A DNA stretch of 64,000 nt from Rhizobium lentis (GCF_014200175.1 NZ_JACHBD010000012.1:124001-188000), one strand, 5' to 3'; positions 42,817 through 52,675 are shown, counted from the stretch's first letter. Program-made: numbers and translations. The notes: generated from the letters alone by a model not told the origin.

Positions 42817-42841
42817 GCCTCGCGTCCTTCGCTAAAATCGA

Positions 42842-42878
42842 AGAACCCGCCGGGGCGATCCGGCGGGTTCTGCATTTT
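42842..42878 (+). terminator. Intrinsic terminator after rpsA
   Basis: AGAACCCGCCGG pairs with CCGGCGGGTTCT around a 6-base loop, followed by GCATTTT. It also lies just beyond the end of the convergent gene. Confidence 0.88.
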
Positions 42879-42895
42879 CAGGTGATGAGACCGTA

Positions 42896-44431
42896 TCATT
42901 CCCAGCCGACCATGCGTTGGTAGAGCGCATAAACCGGGTCGGCGACAGCGCCGGCCGGCTGGGGCACCGGATCGGCGTCGATCATTCGCGGCGTCCTTCG
43001 CACAGGTGCTGTGTCGGTCGCTGCGGGATCGGGCTCGGCCTCCTCGCCTGCCTTCGCCTGCTCATCTTCCTGCGGCTGATCCTCGGAAGCGTCGTCGCGC
43101 TGGTGCTGATGCTGGTGGTGCGTCTCCCCCGCCGTCTCGTTCGGCGGCATATCCTTGGCGAACTGATAGGGCAGCTGGGCATAGGCAAAACCATCCGGCA
43201 TTCTTGCCGCAAGCGGCACGGAGGGTTCAACGGCTTCTCGGGCCGGCACTATTTGCGGCTGTGCGGCAATCTCCTTCGGCTGACGGTCAGCCGCCCCGGC
43301 GACCTTGCTTTCCGTCGGCGCGGGATGGAGTGCCGTGGCCTGGCGCAGGTCGGATGCCGGAATTTCCGCCGGCTGTCTCGCCAAAGTCTCGGCCGCATCG
43401 CTGATGACGGCGTCATCGAGAATGACATCGATCTCCACTGCCGCCTCGACGCGGCCATCCTCCAGTCCGGTGTCGACGTCCTGCTCGCGGATGATGGTGG
43501 CGATCATCTCGGAGGCTTCTTCCGTCATTGAGGCGACAATACCCGTCCAGTTTCTGGGAATGACGGGATCAGCCTTTTCCGAATTTGCGCGCGGCTGGAC
43601 GGCGGGCGGCTCCGCCGTCTCCCTGCTATCGCCGGTCTCGGTGGATTGACGGGCTTCGATCTCGGGGGCCACCGGATTTTCCGGCGCGAGGTCTTCTGAC
43701 GTCGCCGGAGCGGAGCGGGCGTTGTCTTCAAGCTGCGGCGTTTTCGGCTCGGCTGTTTCGACAGTCTCGGCGGCGATCGTCTTCTCGTCCGTCATAAGCG
43801 CTGGGGCCCCGGCATGGGCATCGGCCGGCGCGGGCGCCGCTTTTACCGGCTGGCGCATCGCGGTTGCAAGGCCGCCCTCATGCAGCTGGATTTCAGGGCG
43901 GACGTCGGTGCGCATCGGCGAAGCGTCGTTCTGGCCATAGGAACGCACCACGGCGCGGGCGGCGAGATCGCGGTCCTTGTAGCGGACGATTTCGAGATAA
44001 GCGACGATCCGGGCTGCTTCCGGACCTGTCGGATTTTTCAAGGCCTCGGCGACCATCCTGAGCGGGAGATTATGGCCTTCTTCTGCGAGCTGGCGTTCGA
44101 TCTCATCGATCTTTACAGCCGGCAGCTGCAGGATGGTGTCGGCGAGCCGCGAGGCGAAAGCAAGATTGGTCTCGTCCCCGTCGCGGTCCAGGGGGGTCGA
44201 GCGGCCTGCCGCATTGATAATATCGAGAAGGGCTTCAACCATGCGCTGGCGCGCGGCAAGAAGCAGAATGTTCAGCTTGCCGGCAATGGCGGAATTGAGA
44301 TCTGCAGCTTCGACCGCATTGACCGGTGCCGGGGCAATCACCGAACGATCGAGGCCGCCGGCGACTACCGCAGCAGTCTGGCCTTGAGACGAAAAACTTG
44401 CATTGGACGCGGCACGAACGGGAGTCAACAT
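42896..44431 (-). CDS. Rhizobial hypothetical protein, Ala/Pro/Glu-rich
   Basis: 511 aa from the ATG at 44431, preceded by a perfect AAAGGAG. An N-terminal helical domain (about 30-165, LNSAIAGKLNILLLAARQRM ... RIVAYLEIVRYKDRDLAARA) is followed by 300 residues of low-complexity acidic and Pro-rich sequence with a histidine-rich patch (HHQHQHQ) and a conserved-looking C-terminus (DPVYALYQRMVGWE). The layout recalls hook-length or scaffold proteins, but there is no flagellar context. I do not recognise the family. Confidence 0.65.
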   Translation of the reverse strand: MLTPVRAASNASFSSQGQTAAVVAGGLDRSVIAPAPVNAVEAADLNSAIAGKLNILLLAARQRMVEALLDIINAAGRSTPLDRDGDETNLAFASRLADTILQLPAVKIDEIERQLAEEGHNLPLRMVAEALKNPTGPEAARIVAYLEIVRYKDRDLAARAVVRSYGQNDASPMRTDVRPEIQLHEGGLATAMRQPVKAAPAPADAHAGAPALMTDEKTIAAETVETAEPKTPQLEDNARSAPATSEDLAPENPVAPEIEARQSTETGDSRETAEPPAVQPRANSEKADPVIPRNWTGIVASMTEEASEMIATIIREQDVDTGLEDGRVEAAVEIDVILDDAVISDAAETLARQPAEIPASDLRQATALHPAPTESKVAGAADRQPKEIAAQPQIVPAREAVEPSVPLAARMPDGFAYAQLPYQFAKDMPPNETAGETHHQHQHQRDDASEDQPQEDEQAKAGEEAEPDPAATDTAPVRRTPRMIDADPVPQPAGAVADPVYALYQRMVGWE

Positions 44432-44782
44432 GGCATGCTCCTTTCGCAAAGTGACGATGAAAGCAGGCTCTATAAAAGGACCGTGCTCATCCGATCCCTC
44501 TGCATCCCAGCAGATCCTCCCGTCCGCATGACGCCATTTCAGCGTCATCGAATGCATAAAAATTAACTGGAATTTTAATAAAGAGACCTTAACGAAAGGC
44601 TAATGCATGTCGCCCGGAAGGCTGCAGCGGTTCCGGGACAACGACATGCATAAAAACAAAGAGCTGAAGCGCATCCCGATCTCTTGGATTAGCCTCGCGC
44701 CCTTCAGGTGTTCGCTCTCGGGACCGCGGAGGCCAGGCACGGGCCTTCGCGTGCTGGTCGGCAATGCCATCAGGCGGTTCGC
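44432..44782. other. Intergenic region containing a rhizobial palindrome
   Basis: 351 bp upstream of the hypothetical gene and downstream of RNase D. It holds the 49-bp palindrome at 44603 and nothing else recognisable. Open plus-strand frames are the shadow of the RNase D gene. Confidence 0.5.
44603..44651. repeat. Rhizobial short palindromic repeat (copy 3)
   Basis: ATGCATGTCG (44603-44612) and CGACATGCAT (44642-44651) as outer arms; CCCGGAA and TTCCGGG as inner arms around a CTGCAGCGG loop. It is related in layout to the copies at 18559 and 23129, read on the other strand. Confidence 0.8.
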
Positions 44783-45409
44783 TCAGCTATGGGCGAAGAT
44801 ATCGGCCTCTTCCCAGCCGAGCAGATCGAGCTTGGCGCGGGTCGGCAGGAATTCGAAGCAGGCGGTGGCATGATCGAAGCGGCCGTCGCGGATCAGACGC
44901 GCGGTCAGCTTGTCACGCAAAGCATGCAGGTAAAGCACGTCGGAAGCGGCATATTCGAGCTGGGCCGGAGACAGCGTTTCGGCCGCCCAGTCGGACGATT
45001 GCTGCGTCTTGGAGATGTCGATGTCGAGCATCTCCTTGAGATTGTCCTTCAAGCCATGGCGATCGGTGTAGGTGCGGATCAGGCGCGAGGCGATCTTCGT
45101 GCAGAAGACCGGGGTCGTCGTGACGCCGAAGGTGTGGAAGAGCACGGCAATATCGAAGCGGCCATAGTGAAAGATCTTCTGATGGGTCGGATCTTCGAGC
45201 AGGGCGACCAGGTTGGGCGCCTCTTTCTGGCCGGCGGCGATACGGATGACGTCGGCGGTGCCATCACCCGGCGAAAGCTGGACGACGCAGAGCCGATCGC
45301 GGCGCGGCACCAGGCCGAGCGTTTCGGTGTCGATCGCTACCGCGCCGGTGTAGCGGGCCGCATCGGCCGTGGAAATATCGCCTTCGTGATAACGTATGGT
45401 GGCGGCCAT
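44783..45409 (-). CDS. Ribonuclease D-type 3'-5' exonuclease
   Basis: 208 aa: the DEDDy exonuclease domain only, without the HRDC domains of E. coli RNase D. The catalytic residues are visible: Asp27 and Glu29 (AIDTETLG), Asp86 (HYGRFD), Tyr153 and Asp157 (YAASD). It trims structured RNA 3' ends such as tRNA precursors. The short form is usual in alphaproteobacteria. Confidence 0.92.
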   Translation of the reverse strand: MAATIRYHEGDISTADAARYTGAVAIDTETLGLVPRRDRLCVVQLSPGDGTADVIRIAAGQKEAPNLVALLEDPTHQKIFHYGRFDIAVLFHTFGVTTTPVFCTKIASRLIRTYTDRHGLKDNLKEMLDIDISKTQQSSDWAAETLSPAQLEYAASDVLYLHALRDKLTARLIRDGRFDHATACFEFLPTRAKLDLLGWEEADIFAHS

Positions 45410-45577
45410 GAGACTATCTTTCGTTCGAAACAGCCGCGCCTCTTTTCAGACGCGCAAAGGACGCTGCAGCGCTTTGAATTGCTGCATGATTTTATCCTTA
45501 TATCGATTTTCGACCTAAGGAATTGCGTAGCTAGCGCTATAGCGCAAAGGCGCAAAGTGCGAAACCGCTTCTTCGCA

Positions 45578-46384
45578 TCAGAATGTCGGCGGCGTGTTGA
45601 TCCAGAGAAGCACGGTTTCGCCGTCGTGGCGGTTGCGCCAGGAATGGTAGCGGCGGCTTTCGAAATACAGCGAATCGCCCGGACCGAGTTCGAAGAACTG
45701 ATCGCCGTCGAGCACCAACTCGAGCCGGCCGGACAGGACATGCATGAATTCCTCGCCCTCGTGGCGATAGGCGCCCTCGCTGGCCGCGCCGGGCGCCAGT
45801 ACGAAACGATGGCAATCCATCATCCTGCGGCCTTCGGCCAGCAGTTGCACGGTGACCCCGGGCGTCGTTTCCGGCCAGCTGCGCCATTCGCCGGCACGCA
45901 CCAGGACCGGCACTTCCCCGCTTTCCTCGCCGGAGAGGCGGGAGACGGTGGTGCCGTAATAATCGGCGAGATCGTGCAGCGTCTTGAAGCCGACGCCCTG
46001 CGAGGTGCGCTCGAGTGTCGAGAGGGTCGAAGCGGTGATGCCGTTATCGCCAGCCACCTGTTCCAGCGTCTTGCCGGCGGCATGGCGCAGGCTGCGCAGC
46101 CTGCGGCCGAGGCCGGAATCCTGGCTTGCCTCCCCCTCGGAGGAGGGATCTTCACCTTCCAGCGCCTCGCGGATGGCCGCAGGATTGAGCCCGCGCTCGA
46201 CTCGATACCAGGAGATGCGCTTCAGGCGCGCCACGTCGTCGGCGCTATATTGCCGATGACCGGTTTCGGAGCGGCCGGGAACCACCAGACCCTGGCTTTC
46301 CCAGAGACGCAGCGTCGAGGCGGAAACACCCGCCAGCCGCGCGGCCTCCGCCACCTTGTAGCGTACAGGCCCGTTATCGTTCAT
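45578..46384 (-). CDS. MerR-XRE-cupin fusion regulator, probably of gabT-gabD
   Basis: 268 aa in three parts: a MerR-type HTH (residues 8-75, YKVAEAARLAGVSASTLRLW), an XRE HTH (about 90-145, GKTLEQVAGDNGITASTLST) and a C-terminal cupin sensor (about 190-262, YRHEGEEFMHVLSGRLELVL). Cupin-XRE regulators such as PuuR often control polyamine or GABA catabolism. Here the gene is divergent from gabT with a 165-bp spacer containing a candidate operator. The extra MerR domain is uncommon. The longer frame upstream overlaps gabT and is not coding. Confidence 0.9.
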   Translation of the reverse strand: MNDNGPVRYKVAEAARLAGVSASTLRLWESQGLVVPGRSETGHRQYSADDVARLKRISWYRVERGLNPAAIREALEGEDPSSEGEASQDSGLGRRLRSLRHAAGKTLEQVAGDNGITASTLSTLERTSQGVGFKTLHDLADYYGTTVSRLSGEESGEVPVLVRAGEWRSWPETTPGVTVQLLAEGRRMMDCHRFVLAPGAASEGAYRHEGEEFMHVLSGRLELVLDGDQFFELGPGDSLYFESRRYHSWRNRHDGETVLLWINTPPTF

Positions 46385-46461
46385 CCGCCACTTTCCCCGA
46401 TTCTCGTCGCGCGAGCATTCATCAAAACACGTGATGTTTGAAGCAAAAAATGCCGCTTGTT

Positions 46462-46484
46462 TTCTTACAGAAAAAATGTAGGAA
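46462..46484. promoter_or_regulatory. Candidate operator between the MerR-XRE-cupin gene and gabT
   Basis: TTCTTACA (46462-46469), a 7-base A-rich spacer, then TGTAGGAA (46477-46484): an inverted repeat with 7 of 8 matching positions in the divergent spacer. A likely binding site, by position only. Confidence 0.4.
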
Positions 46485-46549
46485 TTTCGTGAGGCCTTGC
46501 AGGACTTATGCAAGTAATTTTCTCGCCCTTTCGCTACAGGAGTAGATCG

Positions 46550-47830
46550 ATGACCGCGACAAGCCTTACGGACAGGAAGAACGCCGCAATTTCGCGCGGC
46601 GTCGGCATGACGACCCAGATCTATGCGGACCGCGCCGAGAATGCCGAAATCTGGGACAAGGAGGGCCGCCGTTACATCGATTTCGCTGCCGGCATCGCCG
46701 TTCTCAACACCGGCCACCGCCATCCCAAAGTCATTGCGGCGGTCAAAGACCAGCTCGACCGTTTCACCCATACCTGCCATCAGGTGGTGCCCTACGAGAG
46801 CTATGTGCACCTTGCCGAGCGGCTGAACGCGCTGGTCCCGGGTGCCTTCGAGAAGAAGACGATCTTCGTCACGACCGGCGCCGAGGCGGTGGAAAATGCC
46901 GTAAAGATCGCCCGTGCAGCAACCGGCCGTTCGGCCGTCATCGCCTTTGGTGGCGGCTTTCACGGCCGCACCTTCATGGGCATGGCGCTGACCGGCAAGG
47001 TGGTGCCTTACAAGGTCGGCTTCGGCGCCATGCCGGGCGACGTCTTCCATGTCCCCTTCCCGGTCGAACTGCATGGCGTCACGGCCGACCAGTCGCTGGC
47101 GGCTCTGAAGAAGCTCTTTGCCGCCGATGTCGATCCGCAGCGGGTCGCCGCCATCATCATCGAGCCGGTGCAGGGCGAAGGCGGCTTTTATTCCGCACCC
47201 GCGGCCTTCATGAAGGCGCTGCGCGAACTCTGCGACCAGCACGGCATGCTGCTGATCGCCGACGAAGTGCAGACCGGTTTTGCCCGCACCGGCAGGATGT
47301 TCGCGATGGATCATCACGAGGTGGCGCCTGACCTGACGACAATGGCAAAGAGCCTTGCCGGCGGCTTTCCACTCGCCGCCGTCACCGGCCGCGCCGAAAT
47401 CATGGATGCACCGGGACCGGGCGGGCTCGGCGGCACATATGGCGGCAATCCGCTCGGCATCGCCGCCGCCCATGCCGTCCTCGACGTCATCGCCGAAGAG
47501 GAGCTCTGCGACCGTGCGAACCTGCTCGGCGGCCGGCTGAAGCAGCGGCTGGAAGCGCTGCGCGACAGCGTGCCCGAAATTGCCGATATCCGCGGCCTTG
47601 GCTTCATGAACGCCGTCGAATTCAACGACCGGACGACCGGATTGCCGAGCGCCGAATTCGCCAACCGGGTGCGGCTGATCGCACTCGACAAGGGTCTGAT
47701 CCTGCTCACCTGCGGCGTCCACGGCAACGTCATCCGCTTCCTCGCGCCGATCACCATTCAGGACGAGGTTCTCGGCGAGGCGCTCGACATTCTCGAGGCC
47801 TCGATGCTGGAAGCCAGCGCGGCCAAGTAA
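46550..47830 (+). CDS. gabT: 4-aminobutyrate aminotransferase
   Basis: 426 aa, class III PLP aminotransferase: TTGAEAVENAVKIARAATGR, GGFHGRT, the ADEVQTGFARTG cofactor strand and the PLP lysine near residue 267 (TMAKSLAGGFP). It transfers the GABA amino group to 2-oxoglutarate, giving succinate semialdehyde, which the next gene oxidises. CAGGAG precedes the ATG at 46550. GABA use matters in rhizobia living with plants. Confidence 0.95.
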   Translation: MTATSLTDRKNAAISRGVGMTTQIYADRAENAEIWDKEGRRYIDFAAGIAVLNTGHRHPKVIAAVKDQLDRFTHTCHQVVPYESYVHLAERLNALVPGAFEKKTIFVTTGAEAVENAVKIARAATGRSAVIAFGGGFHGRTFMGMALTGKVVPYKVGFGAMPGDVFHVPFPVELHGVTADQSLAALKKLFAADVDPQRVAAIIIEPVQGEGGFYSAPAAFMKALRELCDQHGMLLIADEVQTGFARTGRMFAMDHHEVAPDLTTMAKSLAGGFPLAAVTGRAEIMDAPGPGGLGGTYGGNPLGIAAAHAVLDVIAEEELCDRANLLGGRLKQRLEALRDSVPEIADIRGLGFMNAVEFNDRTTGLPSAEFANRVRLIALDKGLILLTCGVHGNVIRFLAPITIQDEVLGEALDILEASMLEASAAK

Positions 47831-47888
47831 CCGAACCGGATTTCAATAGCTGCCGGCGACCGGCAGCCTCTCCCAAAGGAGATATGAC

Positions 47889-49370
47889 ATGGCTTTCACC
47901 ACCGCCCTGACGAAGCACGTTCCCTTCTCTTCGCCGTTCCTGCGCGACGCCGGCTATATCAACGGCGTCTGGACATCGGGCGACGCCGCCAAGACCTTCG
48001 ACGTGCTCAATCCGGCAACGGGCGAGCTGCTTGCCTCGCTGCCCGATATGGGAGTCGGCGAGACGCGGGCGGCAATCGATGCGGCCTATGCCGCCCAGCC
48101 GGCCTGGGCTGCCCGCCCGGCCAAGGAGCGCAGCGCCACCTTGCGCAAATGGTTCGACCTGATGGTCGCCAATGCCGACGCACTCGCCGCGATCCTGACC
48201 GCCGAAATGGGCAAGCCTTTCCCGGAAGCGCGCGGCGAGATCCTGTATGCCGCGTCCTATGTCGAATGGTACGCCGAAGAGGCCAAGCGGATCTATGGCG
48301 AGACGATCCCGGCGCCGTCGCAAGACAAGCGCATGATCGTCATCAAGCAGCCGGTCGGCGTCGTCGGCACGATCACGCCGTGGAATTTCCCGGCGGCGAT
48401 GATCGCCCGCAAGATCGCGCCGGCGCTGGCCGTCGGCTGCACCGTCGTGTCGAAGCCCGCCGAACAGACGCCGCTGACGGCGATCGCCCTTGCCGTGCTC
48501 GCCGAACAGGCCGGCATCCCCGCCGGCGTCTTCAATCTCATCGTCGGCATCGACGGCCCGGCGATCGGCCGCGAGCTCTGCGGCAATGACAAGGTGCGCA
48601 AGATCAGCTTCACCGGTTCGACCGAGGTCGGCCGCATCCTGATGCGGCAGTGCGCCGACCAGATCAAGAAGGTGAGCTTGGAACTCGGCGGCAATGCGCC
48701 CTTCATCGTGTTCGACGATGCCGATCTCGACGCCGCCGTTGAAGGCGCGATCGCCTCCAAATACCGCAATGCCGGCCAGACCTGCGTTTGCGCCAACCGC
48801 CTCTACATCCAGTCGGGCGTCTATGACGCCTTTGCGACAAAGCTTGCCGCCAAGGTCGCCGAGATGTCGGTCGGCGACGGCTTCCAGGCGGGTGTCGAGA
48901 TCGGGCCGCTGATCGACGAGCATGGTCTTGCCAAGGTGGAAGATCATGTCGGCGACGCGCTTTCCAAGGGCGCCAAGGTGCTGACCGGCGGCAAGCGCAT
49001 CGATGGGGCCGGCACCTTCTTCGCCCCAACGGTGCTGACCGGGGTGGCGCGCGGCATGAAGGTGGCACGCGAAGAAACCTTCGGACCGGTGGCGCCGCTC
49101 TTCCGCTTCGAGACGGCCGAGGATGTCATCGCTCAAGCCAATGATACGGAATTCGGCCTTGCCGCCTACTTCTATGCCGGCGACCTGAAGAAGGTCTGGC
49201 GAGTGGCGGAAGCGCTGGAATACGGCATGATCGGCATCAATACCGGCATCATGTCTTCCGAGACCGCGCCTTTCGGCGGCATCAAGCAATCCGGCCTCGG
49301 CCGCGAGGGTTCACGCCATGGCGCCGACGATTATCTCGAGATGAAATATCTCTGCATCGGCGGCGTCTGA
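47889..49370 (+). CDS. gabD: NADP-dependent succinate-semialdehyde dehydrogenase
   Basis: 493 aa ALDH. The catalytic Glu lies near residue 265 (LELGGNAPF) and the catalytic Cys near 299 (GQTCVCANR). TPWNFPAAMIARKIAPALA and the final FGGIKQSGLGREGSRHG, then DDYLE, are typical of GabD. It turns succinate semialdehyde into succinate, completing the GABA shunt with GabT. It begins 58 bp after gabT in the same transcript. Confidence 0.96.
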   Translation: MAFTTALTKHVPFSSPFLRDAGYINGVWTSGDAAKTFDVLNPATGELLASLPDMGVGETRAAIDAAYAAQPAWAARPAKERSATLRKWFDLMVANADALAAILTAEMGKPFPEARGEILYAASYVEWYAEEAKRIYGETIPAPSQDKRMIVIKQPVGVVGTITPWNFPAAMIARKIAPALAVGCTVVSKPAEQTPLTAIALAVLAEQAGIPAGVFNLIVGIDGPAIGRELCGNDKVRKISFTGSTEVGRILMRQCADQIKKVSLELGGNAPFIVFDDADLDAAVEGAIASKYRNAGQTCVCANRLYIQSGVYDAFATKLAAKVAEMSVGDGFQAGVEIGPLIDEHGLAKVEDHVGDALSKGAKVLTGGKRIDGAGTFFAPTVLTGVARGMKVAREETFGPVAPLFRFETAEDVIAQANDTEFGLAAYFYAGDLKKVWRVAEALEYGMIGINTGIMSSETAPFGGIKQSGLGREGSRHGADDYLEMKYLCIGGV

Positions 49371-49416
49371 TCCGCCAGCCAGGATAACCGGGCAGGCGGC
49401 CTCTCGCCGCGTGCCG

Positions 49417-49626
49417 TCAATAATGCGGCGGGCGGGTGATACTAGGCGCTTCCAGCGACTGCTCCTCGAGCGACAGGAAACGTTCGGTCAGCCGATCGAG
49501 CTTGGTGCGCATCTGCTCGACGATCTTCCATTGGTCGGCAAGCTGATCGGAAAGCTCCTCGATCGTCTTTGCCTGATGGGCCAGCATTTCCTCCAGCCGG
49601 GTGATGCGGTTCGTCTCGTCGGACAT
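49417..49626 (-). CDS. slyX: SlyX family protein
   Basis: 69 aa coiled-coil protein: ITRLEEMLAHQAKTIEELSD, QLADQWKIVEQM, ending in RPPHY as SlyX proteins do. Function unknown. Confidence 0.9.
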   Translation of the reverse strand: MSDETNRITRLEEMLAHQAKTIEELSDQLADQWKIVEQMRTKLDRLTERFLSLEEQSLEAPSITRPPHY

Positions 49627-49805
49627 CGATCCTCCTATGCCGAAAGCGGCAGTACAGATGGTTTCCCAAAGCGGAAATAGGCCACGTCGTCAATGTTTTC
49701 GATGGGTGGCGCCGCCGCGCGCAAAACTGAACCGTTTGGTTACTAAAAGACCTTGCCGCGCCTGATGTTGTGGGGTAGGCCCTTATCCATCAGGGAGGAA
49801 TACTG

Positions 49806-51221
49806 ATGGATGCAGGAAACGGCTTTCTTCATCCGGACCGGCTCTTTCCGGCCGACCCGGCAACACGGACCATTGCGCGAGACCTCTATGAGACGGTGCG
49901 CAATCTTCCGATCGTCAGCCCGCACGGGCATACCGAACCGTCCTGGTTCGCCGACGACAAGCCCTTCGAAGACGCGGCCTCGCTGCTCGTCATCCCCGAT
50001 CATTATCTCTTCCGCATGCTGCACAGCGTCGGCGTTCCCTTGGACCAACTCGGCGTGCCGCGCCTCGACGGCAAGCCGGTGGCTGCAGGCCGCGCGATCT
50101 GGCGGAGCTTTGCCAAGCATTATCATCTCTTCCGCGGAACGCCATCCAGCCTCTGGGTCGATCACGCCATGTCGGCCGTACTTGGCTGCACCGAGCCGCT
50201 GACACCTGACAATGCCGATTCGCTCTACGACCACATCAATGCCCAGCTCGCCCTGCCGGAATTCCGGCCGCGGGCGCTGCATCAGCGATTCGGCATCGAA
50301 ACGATCGCGACGACCGAGGGCGCGCTCGACCCGCTGGCACATCACCAGAAGATGGCCGCGGACGGCTGGATCGGCAAAGTCCGGACCACCTACCGGCCGG
50401 ACAGCGTCACCGATCCCGACGCCGTCGGTTTCCGCGACAATCTCGTCAAGTTCGGAGAGATCACCGGCACTGACGTGACACGCTGGGACGGGCTGATCGA
50501 GGCGCACCGGCGCCGCCGCGCTTATTTCCGTCAGTTCGGCGCCACCGCGACCGATCACGGCGTGCCGACCGCCTTCACCGCCGATCTGCCGCTTGCCGAA
50601 AAGCAGGCGCTGCTCGACAAGGCGCTGAAGGGTCCGCTTTCGCCTCAGGATGCCGAACTCTTCCGGGGCCAGATGATGACCGAGATGGCCGGGCTTTCGG
50701 CCGAAGACGGCATGGTGATGCAGATCCACGCCGGCTCGCGGCGCAACACCGACAGTGGGCTGTTTGCGACCCGCGGCCCGAACATGGGCGCCGATATCCC
50801 GACGCCCACCGACTGGGTCAGCGGCCTCAATGCACTGCTTTCCAAATATGGCCATGCGCCAGGGCTGCGCGTGCTGCTCTTCACCCTCGACGAGACGACC
50901 TATGCGCGCGAGCTGGCGCCGATGGCCGGCCATTGGCCCTGCCTGATGATCGGCCCGCCCTGGTGGTTCCACGACAGCCCGCTCGGCATCCGGCGCTATC
51001 TCGACCAGGTCGTGGAAACGGCAGGTTTTGCCAACATGGCCGGCTTCAACGACGATACGCGCGCGCTGCTTTCGATCCCGGCGCGGCACGATGTCTGGCG
51101 CCGCGAAGTCTGCCGCTTCCTCGCTGGGCTTGTCGCCGAGCACCGGCTTTCCAAGACGGACGCGGAGATCGTGGCAAGCGAACTTTCCTATGGCAATGCG
51201 AAGAAGGCCTATAAGCTGTGA
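49806..51221 (+). CDS. uxaC: Glucuronate (uronate) isomerase
   Basis: 471 aa amidohydrolase-fold isomerase with metal-binding His40 and His42 in VSPHGHTEPSWF, and the conserved MQIHAGSRRNTD, RGPNMGADIP and FNDDTRALLSIPARHDVWRR. It turns glucuronate into fructuronate (or galacturonate into tagaturonate). GGGAGGAATACTG precedes the ATG. Translationally coupled to the next gene. Confidence 0.95.
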   Translation: MDAGNGFLHPDRLFPADPATRTIARDLYETVRNLPIVSPHGHTEPSWFADDKPFEDAASLLVIPDHYLFRMLHSVGVPLDQLGVPRLDGKPVAAGRAIWRSFAKHYHLFRGTPSSLWVDHAMSAVLGCTEPLTPDNADSLYDHINAQLALPEFRPRALHQRFGIETIATTEGALDPLAHHQKMAADGWIGKVRTTYRPDSVTDPDAVGFRDNLVKFGEITGTDVTRWDGLIEAHRRRRAYFRQFGATATDHGVPTAFTADLPLAEKQALLDKALKGPLSPQDAELFRGQMMTEMAGLSAEDGMVMQIHAGSRRNTDSGLFATRGPNMGADIPTPTDWVSGLNALLSKYGHAPGLRVLLFTLDETTYARELAPMAGHWPCLMIGPPWWFHDSPLGIRRYLDQVVETAGFANMAGFNDDTRALLSIPARHDVWRREVCRFLAGLVAEHRLSKTDAEIVASELSYGNAKKAYKL

Positions 51222-52675
51222 GCGAACGACTGCAGACCCTTTCCGGCCTCGCCCCGACGGCGAAGCTTCCCGCCTATGACCGCAGCCGGCTGCAAAGCGG
51301 CATCCTGCATCTGGGACCCGGCGCCTTCTTCCGCGCGCATTTCGCGCCGTTTACGGATGGTGCGCTCGCCGCTGCAGGCGGCGACTGGGGCATCGAGGTG
51401 GCAAGCCTGCGCACGCCCGATGTCGCCGACAATCTGAGTGCCCAGAACGGGCTCTATACGACGCTGATCCGCGATACCTCGGGCACGACGGCTGAGGTGA
51501 TCGGCTCGATCCTGAAGGCGCATGTGGCGCCGCGCGATCCGGCCGGCCTGCTGGCGCGGCTCGAAGATCCTGATATCCGTATCGTCAGCATGACGGTGAC
51601 GGAAAAGGCCTATGGTTTCGACCCGGCAACCGGCGGCCTCGATCTCAAACATCCCGATATCGTCGCCGACCTCGCCAACCGGCATGCGCCGCGCGGTGTC
51701 ATCGGCTATCTCGTCGAAGGTCTTGCACGCCGCCGGCAAAAGGGGATCGCAGCCTTTACGCCGCTCAGCTGCGACAACCTGCCGAGCAACGGCGCGGTGC
51801 TGAAACGCCTGGTGCTCGAATTCACCTCCCGCATCGATGCCGATCTGCATCGCTGGATCGAAGCCAACGTGCCCTTCCCGTCGACGATGGTCGACCGCAT
51901 CACGCCGGCCAGCACCGAGGCGACCTATGCCGATGCCGAGCGGCTGACCGGCCGCACGGATATGGCGGCGATCGAGACGGAACCCTTTACCCAATGGGTC
52001 ATCGAAGACCATTTCGCCAATGGCCGGCCGGCCTGGGAAAAGGTGCGCGGCGCGCTGATGGTCGAAGACGTCTCGGCCTATGAGAAGATGAAGCTCCGGA
52101 TGTTGAACGGCGCCCATTCGCTGCTCGCCTATCTCGGTTATATCGGCGGCTATGAATTCATCCGCGACGTGATGGACGATGACGCGCTGGCCGCACTTGC
52201 CTATCGCCACATGCACGCGGCGGCGAGAACGCTCGATCCGGTCCCCGGCATCGATCTCGACGACTATGCCAAGGAATTGATAGCGCGCTTTGCAAACAAG
52301 GCGATCGCCCACCGCACCTATCAGATCGCCATGGACGGCACCCAGAAACTGCCGCAGCGGCTGCTGGAACCGGCATGCGAGGCGCTGGCGCACGGCGACA
52401 GGGCGGAGACCTATGCGATCGCCGTTGCGGCATGGATGCGCTATGCGATCGGCGAACGCGGCAATGGCGAGCGCTACGAATTGCGCGATCCCCGTGCCGC
52501 GGAGATCGCGGCGTTGATCGCCGATGTCCCGCGCACCGGTCCGGCGATTTCGGCGGCGCTGTTCACCTTGCCCGGACTTTTCCCGACCGCTTTGACCGGA
52601 CACCGGGCTTGGACGCAGGATGTCTCGGACAAGCTGGAGATCCTGATCCAGGACGATCGGCTGCCGCTGTTTTGA
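51218..52675 (+). CDS. Mannitol dehydrogenase family protein, probably fructuronate reductase
   Basis: 485 aa long-chain polyol dehydrogenase: GILHLGPGAFFRAHFAPFTD (NAD-binding N-terminus), MTVTEKAYGF, and the catalytic KMKLRMLNGAHSLLAYLGY. It starts at a GTG overlapping the uxaC stop (GTGA). With uxaC upstream, the likely reaction is reduction of fructuronate to mannonate; a mannitol or other polyol substrate cannot be excluded from sequence. Confidence 0.88.
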   Translation: MSERLQTLSGLAPTAKLPAYDRSRLQSGILHLGPGAFFRAHFAPFTDGALAAAGGDWGIEVASLRTPDVADNLSAQNGLYTTLIRDTSGTTAEVIGSILKAHVAPRDPAGLLARLEDPDIRIVSMTVTEKAYGFDPATGGLDLKHPDIVADLANRHAPRGVIGYLVEGLARRRQKGIAAFTPLSCDNLPSNGAVLKRLVLEFTSRIDADLHRWIEANVPFPSTMVDRITPASTEATYADAERLTGRTDMAAIETEPFTQWVIEDHFANGRPAWEKVRGALMVEDVSAYEKMKLRMLNGAHSLLAYLGYIGGYEFIRDVMDDDALAALAYRHMHAAARTLDPVPGIDLDDYAKELIARFANKAIAHRTYQIAMDGTQKLPQRLLEPACEALAHGDRAETYAIAVAAWMRYAIGERGNGERYELRDPRAAEIAALIADVPRTGPAISAALFTLPGLFPTALTGHRAWTQDVSDKLEILIQDDRLPLF

